From Nostoc sp. FACHB-973 (GTDB lineage: Bacteria; Cyanobacteriota; Cyanobacteriia; Cyanobacteriales; Nostocaceae), in NCBI RefSeq assembly GCF_014698115.1, contig NZ_JACJSJ010000023.1:1-64000 (forward strand): a stretch of 64,000 nucleotides of DNA, in the 5' to 3' direction. How positions within the stretch are numbered: position 1 is the first letter of the stretch; the number at the start of each line of letters is the position of its first letter. Shown here piece after piece: positions 34,897 through 44,067 of the stretch. The notes beneath the pieces are model-generated. The model was not told where the DNA came from. It searched no databases and saw only the letters and a list, made by a program, of their open reading frames with translations. A program made the position numbers and the translations under genes.

Positions 34897-36231
34897 ATGG
34901 AACGCAATCTCATTTTCCACCAGACTCGGTTGCGGCTGGCAGCTTGGTATACCCTCGTCATGGGCGGTATTTTAGGGCTATCTAGTTTGGGAGTTTATAG
35001 TGTAGTTGCCCATGCTTATCGTGAAACCATAGACCAGGGATTGCAATCGGTCGCAAATGCACTCCATAAAAGTATTGAACCGGCTTGGCAACAACCCGGA
35101 CAATTACAACGCCTGAATAAAGAATTTTATTTAGAATTATGTGTGGCTCAGACAAATTGTTTGCCTAAAACAACAGTTATTAAAAAATCAATCACAGAAG
35201 CGGCGAATCCAGTTAATTACTACATACGCTTATTGGATCGATCGGGAAAACTTTTTGCTAGTGGAGGTATGGAATTTGACAAGTTACCAATTACCTCAGA
35301 ATTACAGTATTGGCAAATCTTAACAGACTCCTCTGGCGCTCGATACCGCGAAATCACTTTACCTTTGTATACTCAAAAACAGGTTTCGGGTTATCTACAA
35401 GTGGCGCGTAGTATCACTGATTTAGACCAACATATTGCTTATTTAAGATTAGCTTTGGTGTTGGGATTGCCAATTTCCATGATTTTCGTTGGGTTGTCTA
35501 GTTGGTGGTTGGCAGGAAGGGCAATGCAACCTGTATATCTTTCCTACCAACAAATGCAACAATTTACTGCTGATGCTGCCCATGAGTTTCGCACACCTTT
35601 AGCAGCAATGTACTCTACTATTGAAGCTGCTATTAAGTTACAGCAAGAACCAAAATCCAATGGTGGAATTTTAGATGTACTCAAACGCCAAAATCGGCGC
35701 TTATCACAATTAGTTGGAGATTTGTTGCTATTAACTAGGATAGACCAAAAAGAACTAACAGGAGAATATCAGCCTTGCTGTTTAAATGATTTAATTAGCG
35801 ACTTAATTGAGGAATTAGCATTTTTGGCAGTAGAAACTAAAGTCAATCTCTCTAAACAGGTGCAAGTCTCAGAAAAACTGTATGTGATGGGAAATGAAGA
35901 ACAGCTTTATCGCTTAATTTCCAACTTAATTGCCAATGCAATTCAAGCCACACCTAGCAGTGGAAAAGTCACGGTTTTTTTGGAAAAAAGTGAGCTTTAC
36001 GCCATGATTAAAATTCAAGATACAGGAATTGGTATTGCTGTTGAACATCAACAGCGAATTTTTGATCGCTTCTACCGAGTAGATCGCAACCGCTCTCGTA
36101 CCTCTGGCGGTTCGGGTTTGGGATTAGCCATCGCAATCGCGATCGCCAGAGCGCATAAAGGCAATATTCACGTTCAAAGTCAACTTGGGCTAGGTAGTAC
36201 ATTTACAGTTCGACTTCCTCTTTCATTGTGA
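34897..36231 (+). CDS. rppB: Sensor histidine kinase RppB-like
   Basis: A protein of 444 residues. Two membrane helices (about 15-38 and 183-205) enclose a periplasmic sensor region of about 145 residues. The dimerisation box is AAHEFRTPLAA with H229 as phospho-acceptor. The ATPase domain has NLIANAIQAT (N box), DTGIGIAVEHQQRIFDRFYR (G1/F boxes) and GGSGLGLAIAIAIA (G2). It phosphorylates the adjacent RppA. Two cysteines in the sensor region (LELCVAQTNC) could support a redox- or metal-responsive switch, in line with what is reported for RppB/NrsS. ATG start. Confidence 0.85.
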   Translation: MERNLIFHQTRLRLAAWYTLVMGGILGLSSLGVYSVVAHAYRETIDQGLQSVANALHKSIEPAWQQPGQLQRLNKEFYLELCVAQTNCLPKTTVIKKSITEAANPVNYYIRLLDRSGKLFASGGMEFDKLPITSELQYWQILTDSSGARYREITLPLYTQKQVSGYLQVARSITDLDQHIAYLRLALVLGLPISMIFVGLSSWWLAGRAMQPVYLSYQQMQQFTADAAHEFRTPLAAMYSTIEAAIKLQQEPKSNGGILDVLKRQNRRLSQLVGDLLLLTRIDQKELTGEYQPCCLNDLISDLIEELAFLAVETKVNLSKQVQVSEKLYVMGNEEQLYRLISNLIANAIQATPSSGKVTVFLEKSELYAMIKIQDTGIGIAVEHQQRIFDRFYRVDRNRSRTSGGSGLGLAIAIAIARAHKGNIHVQSQLGLGSTFTVRLPLSL

Positions 36232-36343
36232 TTTCTGGAAATAAATGTTGCTATCTAGTGGATTATTTATCTTGATAACGATATTCTATGCTAAAGCTTT
36301 TGTTTAAAATCCAGAATCTAAAACCATTTGATTTGGAGGAGTT

Positions 36344-37354
36344 TTGATAAATAATATTCGTAATCGCTTTAGGGGTTTTAAGCGCAAAAGGGTTGAACCA
36401 TCACAACTAAAACAGTTAGTACATGAATTGTTGGAAGAGTCTAGTCTCGACGCAACATATTTGATTTTGATTATTGGCTCATGTGCGATCGCTACATTTG
36501 GTCTACTTGCCAATAGCACTGCTGTAATTATCGGCGCTATGATTATCGCACCTCTAATGTTGCCAATTCGAGGTTTAGCTTTTGGTGCATTAATTGGAAA
36601 TATCAACCTATTTCGTAAAGGCGTAATAGCAGTATTCTTAGGCACATTACTAGCACTTTTAATTTCTTGCAGTATAGGTTGGATCGTTAATCTACCTAGT
36701 TTCGGCAGTGAAGTGCTATCTCGCTCCAAACCTAACCTGCTTGATTTGGGTATTGCGATCGCAGCAGGTTGTATCAGTGGCTACGCTAAGGTAAATTCAA
36801 AAATCTCTGCTAGTGTAGCAGGAACAGCAATCGCTGTTGCCCTTATGCCCCCAATTTGCGTTATCGGTTTAGGTCTAGCAAAATTTAACTTGTCACTCAG
36901 CTTAGGAGCGACTTTGCTCTACCTAACGAACCTTTTGGGTATTAGCCTTGCTTGTATGCTGACATTTTTATTCACCGGCTATTCTCCTGTCGATCGCGCC
37001 CAAAAAGCGCTGCTATCGGCATTGGCGTTAACAGGTGCTTTACTGATACCTTTAACTGTCAGCTTTACCCGATTAGTTAGACAAGCAGAACTCGAAACCC
37101 ATTTGAGAAAGGCACTGCTGAACCGAACTGTAACTTTTCAACGTTTGGAACTACTGAAAACTGATACTAATTGGCTGAGTAATCCGCCTCAAGTTCGCTT
37201 GAGCGTTAGCGCACAATCACCTGTAACATCAAAGCAAGTAAGTCTTTTAGAAGCGTTTCTTGAAAAAGAAACTGGGCAACGTTTTTCCCTAATTTTTGAA
37301 GTTAGTCAGGTGAAAGAAGTCAGAGGAGAAAAATCAGATTCTCCTCACAAATAA
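36344..37354 (+). CDS. DUF389 membrane protein (first)
   Basis: A protein of 336 residues. The start is TTG at 36344, firmly supported by GGAGGA 4-5 bases upstream. Hydrophobic segments from about 40 to 245 include NSTAVIIGAMIIAPLMLPIRGLAFG, the family core, and AGTAIAVALMPPICVIGLGLA. The C-terminal quarter (about 250-336) is soluble. DUF389 proteins are predicted ion-handling or transport proteins of unknown activity. A different DUF389 protein with an N-terminal soluble domain occurs at 41852. The last codons form an 8-bp inverted repeat (GAGGAGAA/TTCTCCTC) that may weakly end transcription. Confidence 0.8.
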   Translation: MINNIRNRFRGFKRKRVEPSQLKQLVHELLEESSLDATYLILIIGSCAIATFGLLANSTAVIIGAMIIAPLMLPIRGLAFGALIGNINLFRKGVIAVFLGTLLALLISCSIGWIVNLPSFGSEVLSRSKPNLLDLGIAIAAGCISGYAKVNSKISASVAGTAIAVALMPPICVIGLGLAKFNLSLSLGATLLYLTNLLGISLACMLTFLFTGYSPVDRAQKALLSALALTGALLIPLTVSFTRLVRQAELETHLRKALLNRTVTFQRLELLKTDTNWLSNPPQVRLSVSAQSPVTSKQVSLLEAFLEKETGQRFSLIFEVSQVKEVRGEKSDSPHK

Positions 37355-37378
37355 GATAGATATCGACCGAATTTAAAT

Positions 37379-37486
37379 ATGCGTTATTCTAAACTTGAAA
37401 AAGTTTCCAAAAAATTAAAATCATTTGGAATTGAATTTGTTATGCAAGAGCCTAATATTTATGTGGAATCTCCAGTAACTATGTAG
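37379..37486 (+). other. 35-codon open frame, possible gene remnant
   Basis: ATG at 37379 opens a frame reading MRYSKLEKVSKKLKSFGIEF and ending at TAG 37484. It has no clear ribosome site and no partner. It could be a remnant or chance. The rest of the 270-base gap before the next gene shows nothing else. Confidence 0.2.
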
Positions 37487-37623
37487 AATTGAAAAACGAC
37501 ACAGGATGAACGCTATATCCAAATCCTTGGGGAAATACTCTAGCATCGCCCAAATGCCAAACAATACTAACTTTGACAACTTGGTATAGTTAGATATCAA
37601 ATATAAATTGGTTTGAGTATATT

Positions 37624-39219
37624 ATGATGCGTCGTACTCTACGTTTTTCCTTTTTCTACTTAGTGGTAATTCTACTAGTGATTGGTTTGTGGTTGAGTCC
37701 GGGAATGGCACAAACTGGGGCAAAAGCTGCTGTGGTTGTGGATGGATACCAGATTTTTCAAATCAGTGAGTCTGGTGAATTTAGCGCCAAAGAAAGAGCT
37801 AACTTAATCAATTTACAACTAAAGGAGGCGGTAAAATCTGACAAAGCCATTCAGGTAAAAATTGAAGAACGTAACCAATTACCAACGATTTTATTGGGCG
37901 ATCGCTATTTGCTAACTGTCACTAAAAATGATACTTTACCAGGCAGCAAACCTGATGAACAGGCTTCTCTTTGGGCTAAACAAATTCAGGAAGTATTACA
38001 ACAATCTCAAGCAGAGCGAAGCTCACAATATATTCGCAACACTTCCATATTGAGTGCAAGTATCTTGCTAGGAGCGTTTGCTATCTCCTGGTTACTCGGA
38101 TTGCTCATAAAACGTATTTCACGAATTGTACAGAGAAAATTAAATGATGCAAATGCAGAAGTTATAAATGCTGATTTACCCAAGGGATTAGCATTACTAT
38201 TTGATTTTATCCTGTTCTTTGCCCGTGCTGGTATCTGGGCAAGCACTATTATTTATATCACTAATTTATTTCCCTACACTCGTCAATGGAGCTATCAAAT
38301 CACCTATATTTTAACTTCTAGTTTCACATCTCAATTTATTACTCTGGGCAAAAATTCTTACTCTTTAATCAACCTGCTAATTCTGGTGAGTTTATTATTC
38401 GCTTTAATAATCTTTGCTGGAACGATCACTAATATCCTGCGCTCTCGTGTTTTAAGTGTTGCAGGTATTAATCGAGGCGCTCAAGAGGCGATCGCCATTT
38501 TGACGAAATACAGTGTGATTATAGTTGGTAGCATAGTCTTGCTGCAAATTTGGGGACTTGACCTCAGTTCTGTAACAATTTTGGCTAGCGCCTTGGGTAT
38601 TGGGATTGGCTTTGGCTTCCAGGATATTGCTAAAAATTTTGGTAGTGGTTTGATTTTAGTTTTGGAACGTCCGATTCAGGTGGGTGATTTTATTGAAGTG
38701 GGAGATTTGCATGGCACTGTCGAGCGTATCAGCGCCCGCAGTACGGAAATCAGAACTCTCGACCATATTTCCATCATCGTACCGAATTCGCGCCTTTTGG
38801 AAACCGAAGTGATAAATTGGAGCCATCGTAATCCTGTTTCTCGCCTGCATTTACCTGTTGGCGTGGCTTATAGTGCGGAACCTGATTTAGTCAAAGAAGC
38901 GTTGCTGGATGCAGCCAAAGACCAACCCAATGTTTTAGATACACCTCCACCTCAAGTACTGTTTAAAGGTTTCGGCGATAGCGCTCTCAATTTTGAGTTG
39001 CTGGTGTGGACAGCAGAACCCCACAAACAGTTTTTAATTAAGAGTGATTTATACTTTTCCATCTACGAAATTTTATGCAAGCGGCATATAGAAATCCCCT
39101 TTCCTCAGCGTGACTTGCATTTGCGTTCTGGGACTTTGGGGCTTTCTCCGCAAATAGAAAAGGCTTTGCAGCGACTATCTGAAGAATCTGCTAAGGGATA
39201 CAATGATACAGCAATTTGA
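37624..39219 (+). CDS. MscS-family mechanosensitive channel with signal peptide
   Basis: A protein of 531 residues. A signal peptide (about 1-30, ending near GMAQTGAKA) leads a periplasmic domain (about 35-135), then about five membrane helices. The MscS core starts near 310: SVTILASALGIGIGFGFQDIAKNFGSGLILVLERPIQVGDFIEVGDLHGTVERI, including the pore helix and the beta domain. The soluble C-terminal region ends about residue 510. It opens under membrane tension to release solutes. The periplasmic extension distinguishes it from the short channels downstream. No ribosome site is visible close to the tandem ATG ATG start. Confidence 0.87.
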   Translation: MMRRTLRFSFFYLVVILLVIGLWLSPGMAQTGAKAAVVVDGYQIFQISESGEFSAKERANLINLQLKEAVKSDKAIQVKIEERNQLPTILLGDRYLLTVTKNDTLPGSKPDEQASLWAKQIQEVLQQSQAERSSQYIRNTSILSASILLGAFAISWLLGLLIKRISRIVQRKLNDANAEVINADLPKGLALLFDFILFFARAGIWASTIIYITNLFPYTRQWSYQITYILTSSFTSQFITLGKNSYSLINLLILVSLLFALIIFAGTITNILRSRVLSVAGINRGAQEAIAILTKYSVIIVGSIVLLQIWGLDLSSVTILASALGIGIGFGFQDIAKNFGSGLILVLERPIQVGDFIEVGDLHGTVERISARSTEIRTLDHISIIVPNSRLLETEVINWSHRNPVSRLHLPVGVAYSAEPDLVKEALLDAAKDQPNVLDTPPPQVLFKGFGDSALNFELLVWTAEPHKQFLIKSDLYFSIYEILCKRHIEIPFPQRDLHLRSGTLGLSPQIEKALQRLSEESAKGYNDTAI

Positions 39220-39386
39220 GATCAGACCTGCCAAAAAAATGGTAAATATTCAAAATGTAAAAAAAGAAAATTATTGACCGTTTTTTCATCCTATTTATAG
39301 ATAGGAAAAACTAACTAAAGGTGGAGTTTAGATATCAGGATATTTTTATAACCTTACTAAGGTTGACTAATTAAGCAAGTAAGATC

Positions 39387-40400
39387 ATGAATGCAGATAT
39401 ATCCGCACTCTGGGACAGAGTTCAGGGAATGATTAACGGATTCATTGTCCTACTGCCGAATATCGTGCTGGCATTGATTGTATTTGCAATCTTCTTCGCG
39501 GTGGCTAGAGCGATTAAGAGAGTAGTTAAACGATTGACTCGCGATCGCCACCAAGCTCGGAATCTAGGACTAGTACTGGGACGCTTGGCGCAAGGCACAA
39601 TACTCTTAATCGGGCTATTTGTGGCTTTGTCAATTGTAATACCGACATTTCGAGCCGGAGATTTGATACAACTACTGGGGATTAGCGGTGTAGCGATCGG
39701 CTTTGCCTTTCGTGACATTCTACAAAACTTCTTGGCTGGGATTCTGATCCTCTTGACAGAGCCGTTCCAAATCAATGACCAAATAGTTTTCAAAGACTTT
39801 GAGGGAACTGTAGAAAATATTGAGACACGAGCGACAACAATTAGAACTTACGATGGTCGCCGTATTGTGATTCCTAACTCAGAATTGTTCACTAATTCGG
39901 TCACTGTGAACACTGCCTTTGACAGTCGCCGACTACAGTATGATGTCGGTATTGGTTACGGCGATGATATAGACCGAGCCAAGGAGTTAATGCTTGAAGC
40001 ATTGCATAATGTGCCGGAAATACTGAAAGATCCTGCTCCTGATGTGCTGCTCATGGAACTTGCCGAAAGTACCGTTAATATCCGCGTTCGTTGGTGGATC
40101 AACCCGCCACGACGTGCAGATGACCTCGCCTCACGGGACAAGGTGCTTTCTACAATTAAGAAAACGTTAGTCGAAAACGGCATCGATTTACCCTTTCCCA
40201 CACAGCAAATTTTATTCCATGACCAGACAGAAGAGACAGATGGCGATCGCTCCCATCAGCGTGAAGGTTGGCCATCTGGTAAAGGCAAAATACCAAAACC
40301 CCGCAACATTGGTGATTCACTCAGGTTACTTGCTCAAGATCGCTCCTCACGAGATGACAACGGTAAGGTAGATTCTCCAAAAGCTAACGATGAAAACTAA
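39387..40400 (+). CDS. MscS-family channel, paralogue A
   Basis: A protein of 337 residues with three membrane helices and an MscS core: GDLIQLLGISGVAIGFAFRDILQNFLAGILILLTEPFQIND (pore helix and beta domain). The C-terminal tail is polar and variable (REGWPSGKGKIPKPR). It is roughly four-fifths identical in protein to the channel at 44068-45075, with the 3' quarter almost identical in DNA as well. A recent duplication or gene conversion is the likely cause. Expected to gate ions and solutes on osmotic downshock. Confidence 0.87.
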   Translation: MNADISALWDRVQGMINGFIVLLPNIVLALIVFAIFFAVARAIKRVVKRLTRDRHQARNLGLVLGRLAQGTILLIGLFVALSIVIPTFRAGDLIQLLGISGVAIGFAFRDILQNFLAGILILLTEPFQINDQIVFKDFEGTVENIETRATTIRTYDGRRIVIPNSELFTNSVTVNTAFDSRRLQYDVGIGYGDDIDRAKELMLEALHNVPEILKDPAPDVLLMELAESTVNIRVRWWINPPRRADDLASRDKVLSTIKKTLVENGIDLPFPTQQILFHDQTEETDGDRSHQREGWPSGKGKIPKPRNIGDSLRLLAQDRSSRDDNGKVDSPKANDEN

Positions 40401-40446
40401 ATTTCTTGCTGCTTAACCTGGTGAATTTATTAAAGACAAATCACAT

Positions 40447-41361
40447 TTATTTAACCTTTTGCTTTCTGATAGGAGTACGAACAATAAATTGACTAGCAGC
40501 TGAATTAATAGCAATTGGTTCAATTTTTCCTTGGGAAACTAAAGTTTGATAAATTAAAGCTGTAATCTCTCCGCGTGTGGCAGGTTTTGTTGGATTAAGA
40601 ACTTTGGTATTTGGATAATTCACCACTATATTTTTTTCGGTTGCTGCTGCTACATCTCCAACAGCATATTGCGGAATCTTATTGGCATCTGCGTAAGTGT
40701 TAGTAATAATAAACGATGCTGGACGGTTAAGATTCACAGCATTAGCTGTTACAGCCTGGGCTTTTGGTATTAATAACGGTTGCATTAAAGTAGTAAATGC
40801 AAGAGGCATGAAAATACGTCTTTTTACAGCTTTTCGTGTGGTTTGTTCAGGCACTACTCTCTGCGCGACTGTGGGGATAGTAACTGCTGATGCACTAGTA
40901 GTTAAATTCAAACCTTTATTTAAGGCAACTATAGCCTCAACCTTAGAAACTGGTTGATTGGGACGAAAATAACCACCAGCATAACCTGACATAAAACCTT
41001 GTTGATATGCTTCTTCAATGGGACGAGTAGCCCAATAGTTAGCAGGAATATCTTTATATACAGCACCACTTTGGATCTGGCGAATTGCTGGTTTATCAAA
41101 AGCTTTACGAATGATTGCTGCAAACTCATCTCGGTCTACTGGCTGTTCTGGTCTAAATGTACCATCAGGATATCCAGTTACAATATTCCTTGCAGCCAAA
41201 CCCCGAATAAATGGCTCTGCCCAATAACTAGATTTAACATCGCTAAAAGTATTTACAGATGAAGATTGAGCAGATGTATCTAATACTCCAACTGCAAGTA
41301 CTATTAAATTTAAGGATAGTAAAGATACACCTGCTGACACTATCTTTGTTAACTGCGTCAC
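40447..41361 (-). CDS. SLH-domain protein
   Basis: A protein of 304 residues starting at GTG 41361. An N-terminal signal peptide (ends about VLDTSAQS, near 33) is followed by SLH modules: FSDVKSSYWAEPFIRGLAARNIVTGYPDGTFRPEQPV (about 38-74), YKDIPANYWATRPIEEAYQQGFMSGYAGGYFRPNQPVS (about 103-140), and a third, more diverged one near 225-270 (YANTKVLNPTKPATRGEITALI). SLH domains bind peptidoglycan or its attached polymers. No beta-barrel domain follows, so it is not a porin of the usual kind. It interrupts the plus-strand channel cluster on the opposite strand. Confidence 0.82.
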   Translation of the reverse strand: MTQLTKIVSAGVSLLSLNLIVLAVGVLDTSAQSSSVNTFSDVKSSYWAEPFIRGLAARNIVTGYPDGTFRPEQPVDRDEFAAIIRKAFDKPAIRQIQSGAVYKDIPANYWATRPIEEAYQQGFMSGYAGGYFRPNQPVSKVEAIVALNKGLNLTTSASAVTIPTVAQRVVPEQTTRKAVKRRIFMPLAFTTLMQPLLIPKAQAVTANAVNLNRPASFIITNTYADANKIPQYAVGDVAAATEKNIVVNYPNTKVLNPTKPATRGEITALIYQTLVSQGKIEPIAINSAASQFIVRTPIRKQKVK

Positions 41362-41851
41362 AATCTATGCCCCTTTTTTTCAATCATTCATTCTTCTAAT
41401 GCTTCGATACTATTATTAAATAGTGCAGATTTCGGGGATAAATTTCTAACACATCTTAAAATACTACTATAGGCTGATTATACTTATTCATTAAGAGATA
41501 TCTAGCGGGTTAAGCGAACAACAAATTTTTAGGTGTTTGAATTAGTGTTTAAATTGGTGCTTGAATAATAATTCATACCGATATCAAAGTTTTCTATGTA
41601 AACAATAAAAATTAAACCCTGGGGTAATAAAGGAAAAATATAGCTGATTTATTCACGTGTTTTCCACTATTTAGATTTAATGTAAATCTAAAACGATAAT
41701 GTAATGAAACCTTTTGCTATACCAATTTTCCCAAATTAAGCAATAAACAGACCAATGTTGATTGAGTATGAGATACATTTTTCAAAAAATATTTCTTTGG
41801 GTAGTAGAGTTATCGCCCTAAAAAGCAACATGGTTAGCACAGGAGGATAAA
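41362..41851. promoter_or_regulatory. Divergent control region between SLH gene and second DUF389 gene
   Basis: About 490 AT-rich bases. The Shine-Dalgarno AGGAGG at 41841-41846 belongs to the DUF389 gene. No reading frame or clear palindrome is visible in the rest. Confidence 0.45.
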
Positions 41852-43135
41852 ATGCGTCAACTCATTATCCAAGTACCACGGGGAAATGGAAAAGCAGTTA
41901 TTGATATTGCCAAATCTCATAATGGGACAAATCTGGCACGACTTGAAGGAAATGCAGAAGAACCCATTGATGTGGTAATTGTTCACGTTTCTAATCGAGA
42001 AGTTGGGAAAGTTCTAGAGGAATTACAAGACTTTCCCAAAGTACACATCACGCTCATACCAACTGGTGCGATCGCTCTGCAACCACCTGCATCGGAAGCA
42101 GCGCAGCAAGTTGTGGATGTGGAAGAACGCAGTCCGATTGAGATTTTTCTTTCTGGTTTGCAAAGTGTTGGCTCTTGGCAAGGTTTTCTAGGTTATGCAG
42201 CACTTGCAGGTTTTGTAGTCTGGATTGGCTTGTATACTAATACAACTTACTTATTAGTGGCGGCAATGCTGATTGCCCCGTTTGCAGGCCCGGCAATGAA
42301 TACAGCGATCGCAACTGCATGGGGCGATCGCAAACTCTTAGGGCGGAGTATTTTACGATATTTTGCTGCTTTATTAGTCACAATTGCCACCACTTGGCTA
42401 CTTAGCCTAATCTTAAGGCAAGAAATTCCCACTAGTCTAATGCTAGACAGTAGCCAGATTTCAGCAGTGGCAGTGATTTTACCATTGGTAGCCGGAGCCG
42501 CCGGAGCGCTCACCTTGGTTCAGTCAGACCGGAGCAGTTTAGTCTCTGGGGCAGCAACCGGAATGTTAGTCGCCGCTTCCTTAGCTCCACCTGCGGGAAT
42601 TGTCGGTATGGCAAGTGCAATTGGTAGGTGGGATATGGCAATTTCGGGGCTGTTCTTACTGTTTTTGCAACTATGCGGCATCAACTTTTCAGCAGCCCTC
42701 TTGTTCCGAGTTTTCGGGCTGTCTCCTCAAGCAACTCGCTATCAGCGTGGTAAAAAACGGGTATTTACTATTGCTTTGACGATCACTGCTATCGCATTGG
42801 CAGGTTTACTAACTTGGCAGTTTTCCCATTCTCCCAATCTTCAACGCTCTAGCCTTGCCCAACGTGCTAACGCTCAAGTCCAGAAAACTGTAGAGCAAGT
42901 GGGTTTAGCAAAATTAGTCGAGTCGAATGTACGCTTTACACGATCCAACATTGAAGACCAGGATACCCTGCTATCTGTTGTTTATGTGCAGCGTCAACCG
43001 CAAGTTACAGCGTCTAATGAAGAAATAAGCTCTAGGCTCACCCAATCAATTCAGGCTCAATTATTGAAACAGGATTTAAATGTCACACCTTTAGTTGATG
43101 TCAAAGTGCTAGAACCACCTGCTAGTAAACAATAA
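41852..43135 (+). CDS. DUF389 membrane protein (second, with N-terminal soluble domain)
   Basis: A protein of 427 residues with a strong ribosome site (AGGAGG, 5 bases from the ATG). The N-terminal 90 residues are soluble (MRQLIIQVPRGNGKAVIDIAKSHNGTNLARLEG...), a regulatory-looking alpha/beta domain. Several membrane helices follow (about 105-340), with NTTYLLVAAMLIAPFAGPAMNTAIATAWGD as the family core motif. A soluble C-terminal tail ends the protein. It differs from the first DUF389 protein by this N-terminal domain. Its start is the first of the plus-strand run 41.9-47 kb, followed by a channel. Confidence 0.8.
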   Translation: MRQLIIQVPRGNGKAVIDIAKSHNGTNLARLEGNAEEPIDVVIVHVSNREVGKVLEELQDFPKVHITLIPTGAIALQPPASEAAQQVVDVEERSPIEIFLSGLQSVGSWQGFLGYAALAGFVVWIGLYTNTTYLLVAAMLIAPFAGPAMNTAIATAWGDRKLLGRSILRYFAALLVTIATTWLLSLILRQEIPTSLMLDSSQISAVAVILPLVAGAAGALTLVQSDRSSLVSGAATGMLVAASLAPPAGIVGMASAIGRWDMAISGLFLLFLQLCGINFSAALLFRVFGLSPQATRYQRGKKRVFTIALTITAIALAGLLTWQFSHSPNLQRSSLAQRANAQVQKTVEQVGLAKLVESNVRFTRSNIEDQDTLLSVVYVQRQPQVTASNEEISSRLTQSIQAQLLKQDLNVTPLVDVKVLEPPASKQ

Positions 43136-43195
43136 GCCCAATTCTCTAAAATACAGCAACAGATTCAAATCTAAAAACCTAATGATGGAGATTTT

Positions 43196-43216
43196 AATTA
43201 CGAATTACGAATTAAT
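43196..43216. repeat. AATTACG heptamers upstream of ion channel start
   Basis: Two units of AATTACG and a variant AATTAAT lie directly before ATTATG at 43217-43222, with no Shine-Dalgarno between repeat and start codon. Confidence 0.7.
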
Positions 43217-43219
43217 ATT

Positions 43220-44035
43220 ATGAGTAGTCTGAAGCTTTCCCAAAAGCAAGCCCTAGAAAAAGAACGCGGCGAAGTCTTGCAACAGTTAGAAGATTGGCTA
43301 GAAATTCCCATGCTGGTGCTAGGTTTTGTATGGCTAGCACTATTCATCATTGAGATCGTCTGGGGGTTAAACCATTTCCTGGAAGCCGTTAGCATCACTA
43401 TTTGGATTATTTTTATATTAGATTTTCTCCTGAAAGTAGCGATCGCTCCTCATAAAATTTCTTATATCAAAAACAACTGGCTAACAGCTATCTCTCTGAT
43501 GTTGCCAGCATTGCGTAGTTTTCGGATTATACGAGTTATACGGATACTACGAACAACCAGGGCTGTGCGAGGGCTACAACTGTTGCGAGTCATGACTCGT
43601 GCTAACCGAGGAATGCGGGTTTTGGGAGCAAGTATTAGCCGTCGAGGGTTTGGTTATGTTGTGGCATTAACTGCGATCGTTACTATAGTAGGAGCCGCAG
43701 GGATGTATGCATTTGAAAACGAAGTTGCTGATGAATCAGGGCTGCACAACTACAGCACTGCTTTCTGGTGGACAGCAATGCTCATGACAACGATGGGTTC
43801 TGACTATTCGCCCAAAACGCCCGAAGGACGGGTGCTTTGTTTTTTCTTAGCGTTATATGCGTTTGCCGTGTTTGGCTATGTCACTGCAACTTTAGCGACC
43901 TTTTTTATTGGCCGTGATGCCGATGATGATGAAGCAGAGTTAGCTGGAGCGAAATCTATTCAAATGCTTCAGAGTGAAATCGCAGCGTTGCGAGGGGAAA
44001 TTCAAGAATTATTGCATCAAAATTCACAGCGTTGA
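43220..44035 (+). CDS. Voltage-sensor ion channel with non-canonical pore
   Basis: A protein of 271 residues with six membrane segments. S4 carries arginines at 99, 102, 105, 108, 111, 114 and 117, exactly every third residue (RSFRIIRVIRILRTTRAVR), the hallmark of a voltage sensor. The pore loop reads TTMGSDYSP (190-198) where potassium channels have TTVGYGD, so GYG is absent. The ion selectivity is therefore not that of a normal K+ channel. A C-terminal coiled-coil-like tail (about 240-270, with IQMLQSEIAALRGEIQELL) could mediate assembly. The start follows AATTACG repeats and has no ribosome site. The MscS gene follows after 32 bases. Confidence 0.85.
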   Translation: MSSLKLSQKQALEKERGEVLQQLEDWLEIPMLVLGFVWLALFIIEIVWGLNHFLEAVSITIWIIFILDFLLKVAIAPHKISYIKNNWLTAISLMLPALRSFRIIRVIRILRTTRAVRGLQLLRVMTRANRGMRVLGASISRRGFGYVVALTAIVTIVGAAGMYAFENEVADESGLHNYSTAFWWTAMLMTTMGSDYSPKTPEGRVLCFFLALYAFAVFGYVTATLATFFIGRDADDDEAELAGAKSIQMLQSEIAALRGEIQELLHQNSQR

Positions 44036-44067
44036 CGTTAGCAAAGATTAATTAATGAGGAAAGTTT

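Noticed and set aside
37323-37346. Hairpin GAGGAGAA/TTCTCCTC at the end of the first DUF389 gene as terminator
   Set aside because: Lies inside the coding region and lacks a T-run; mentioned only as a weak possibility.
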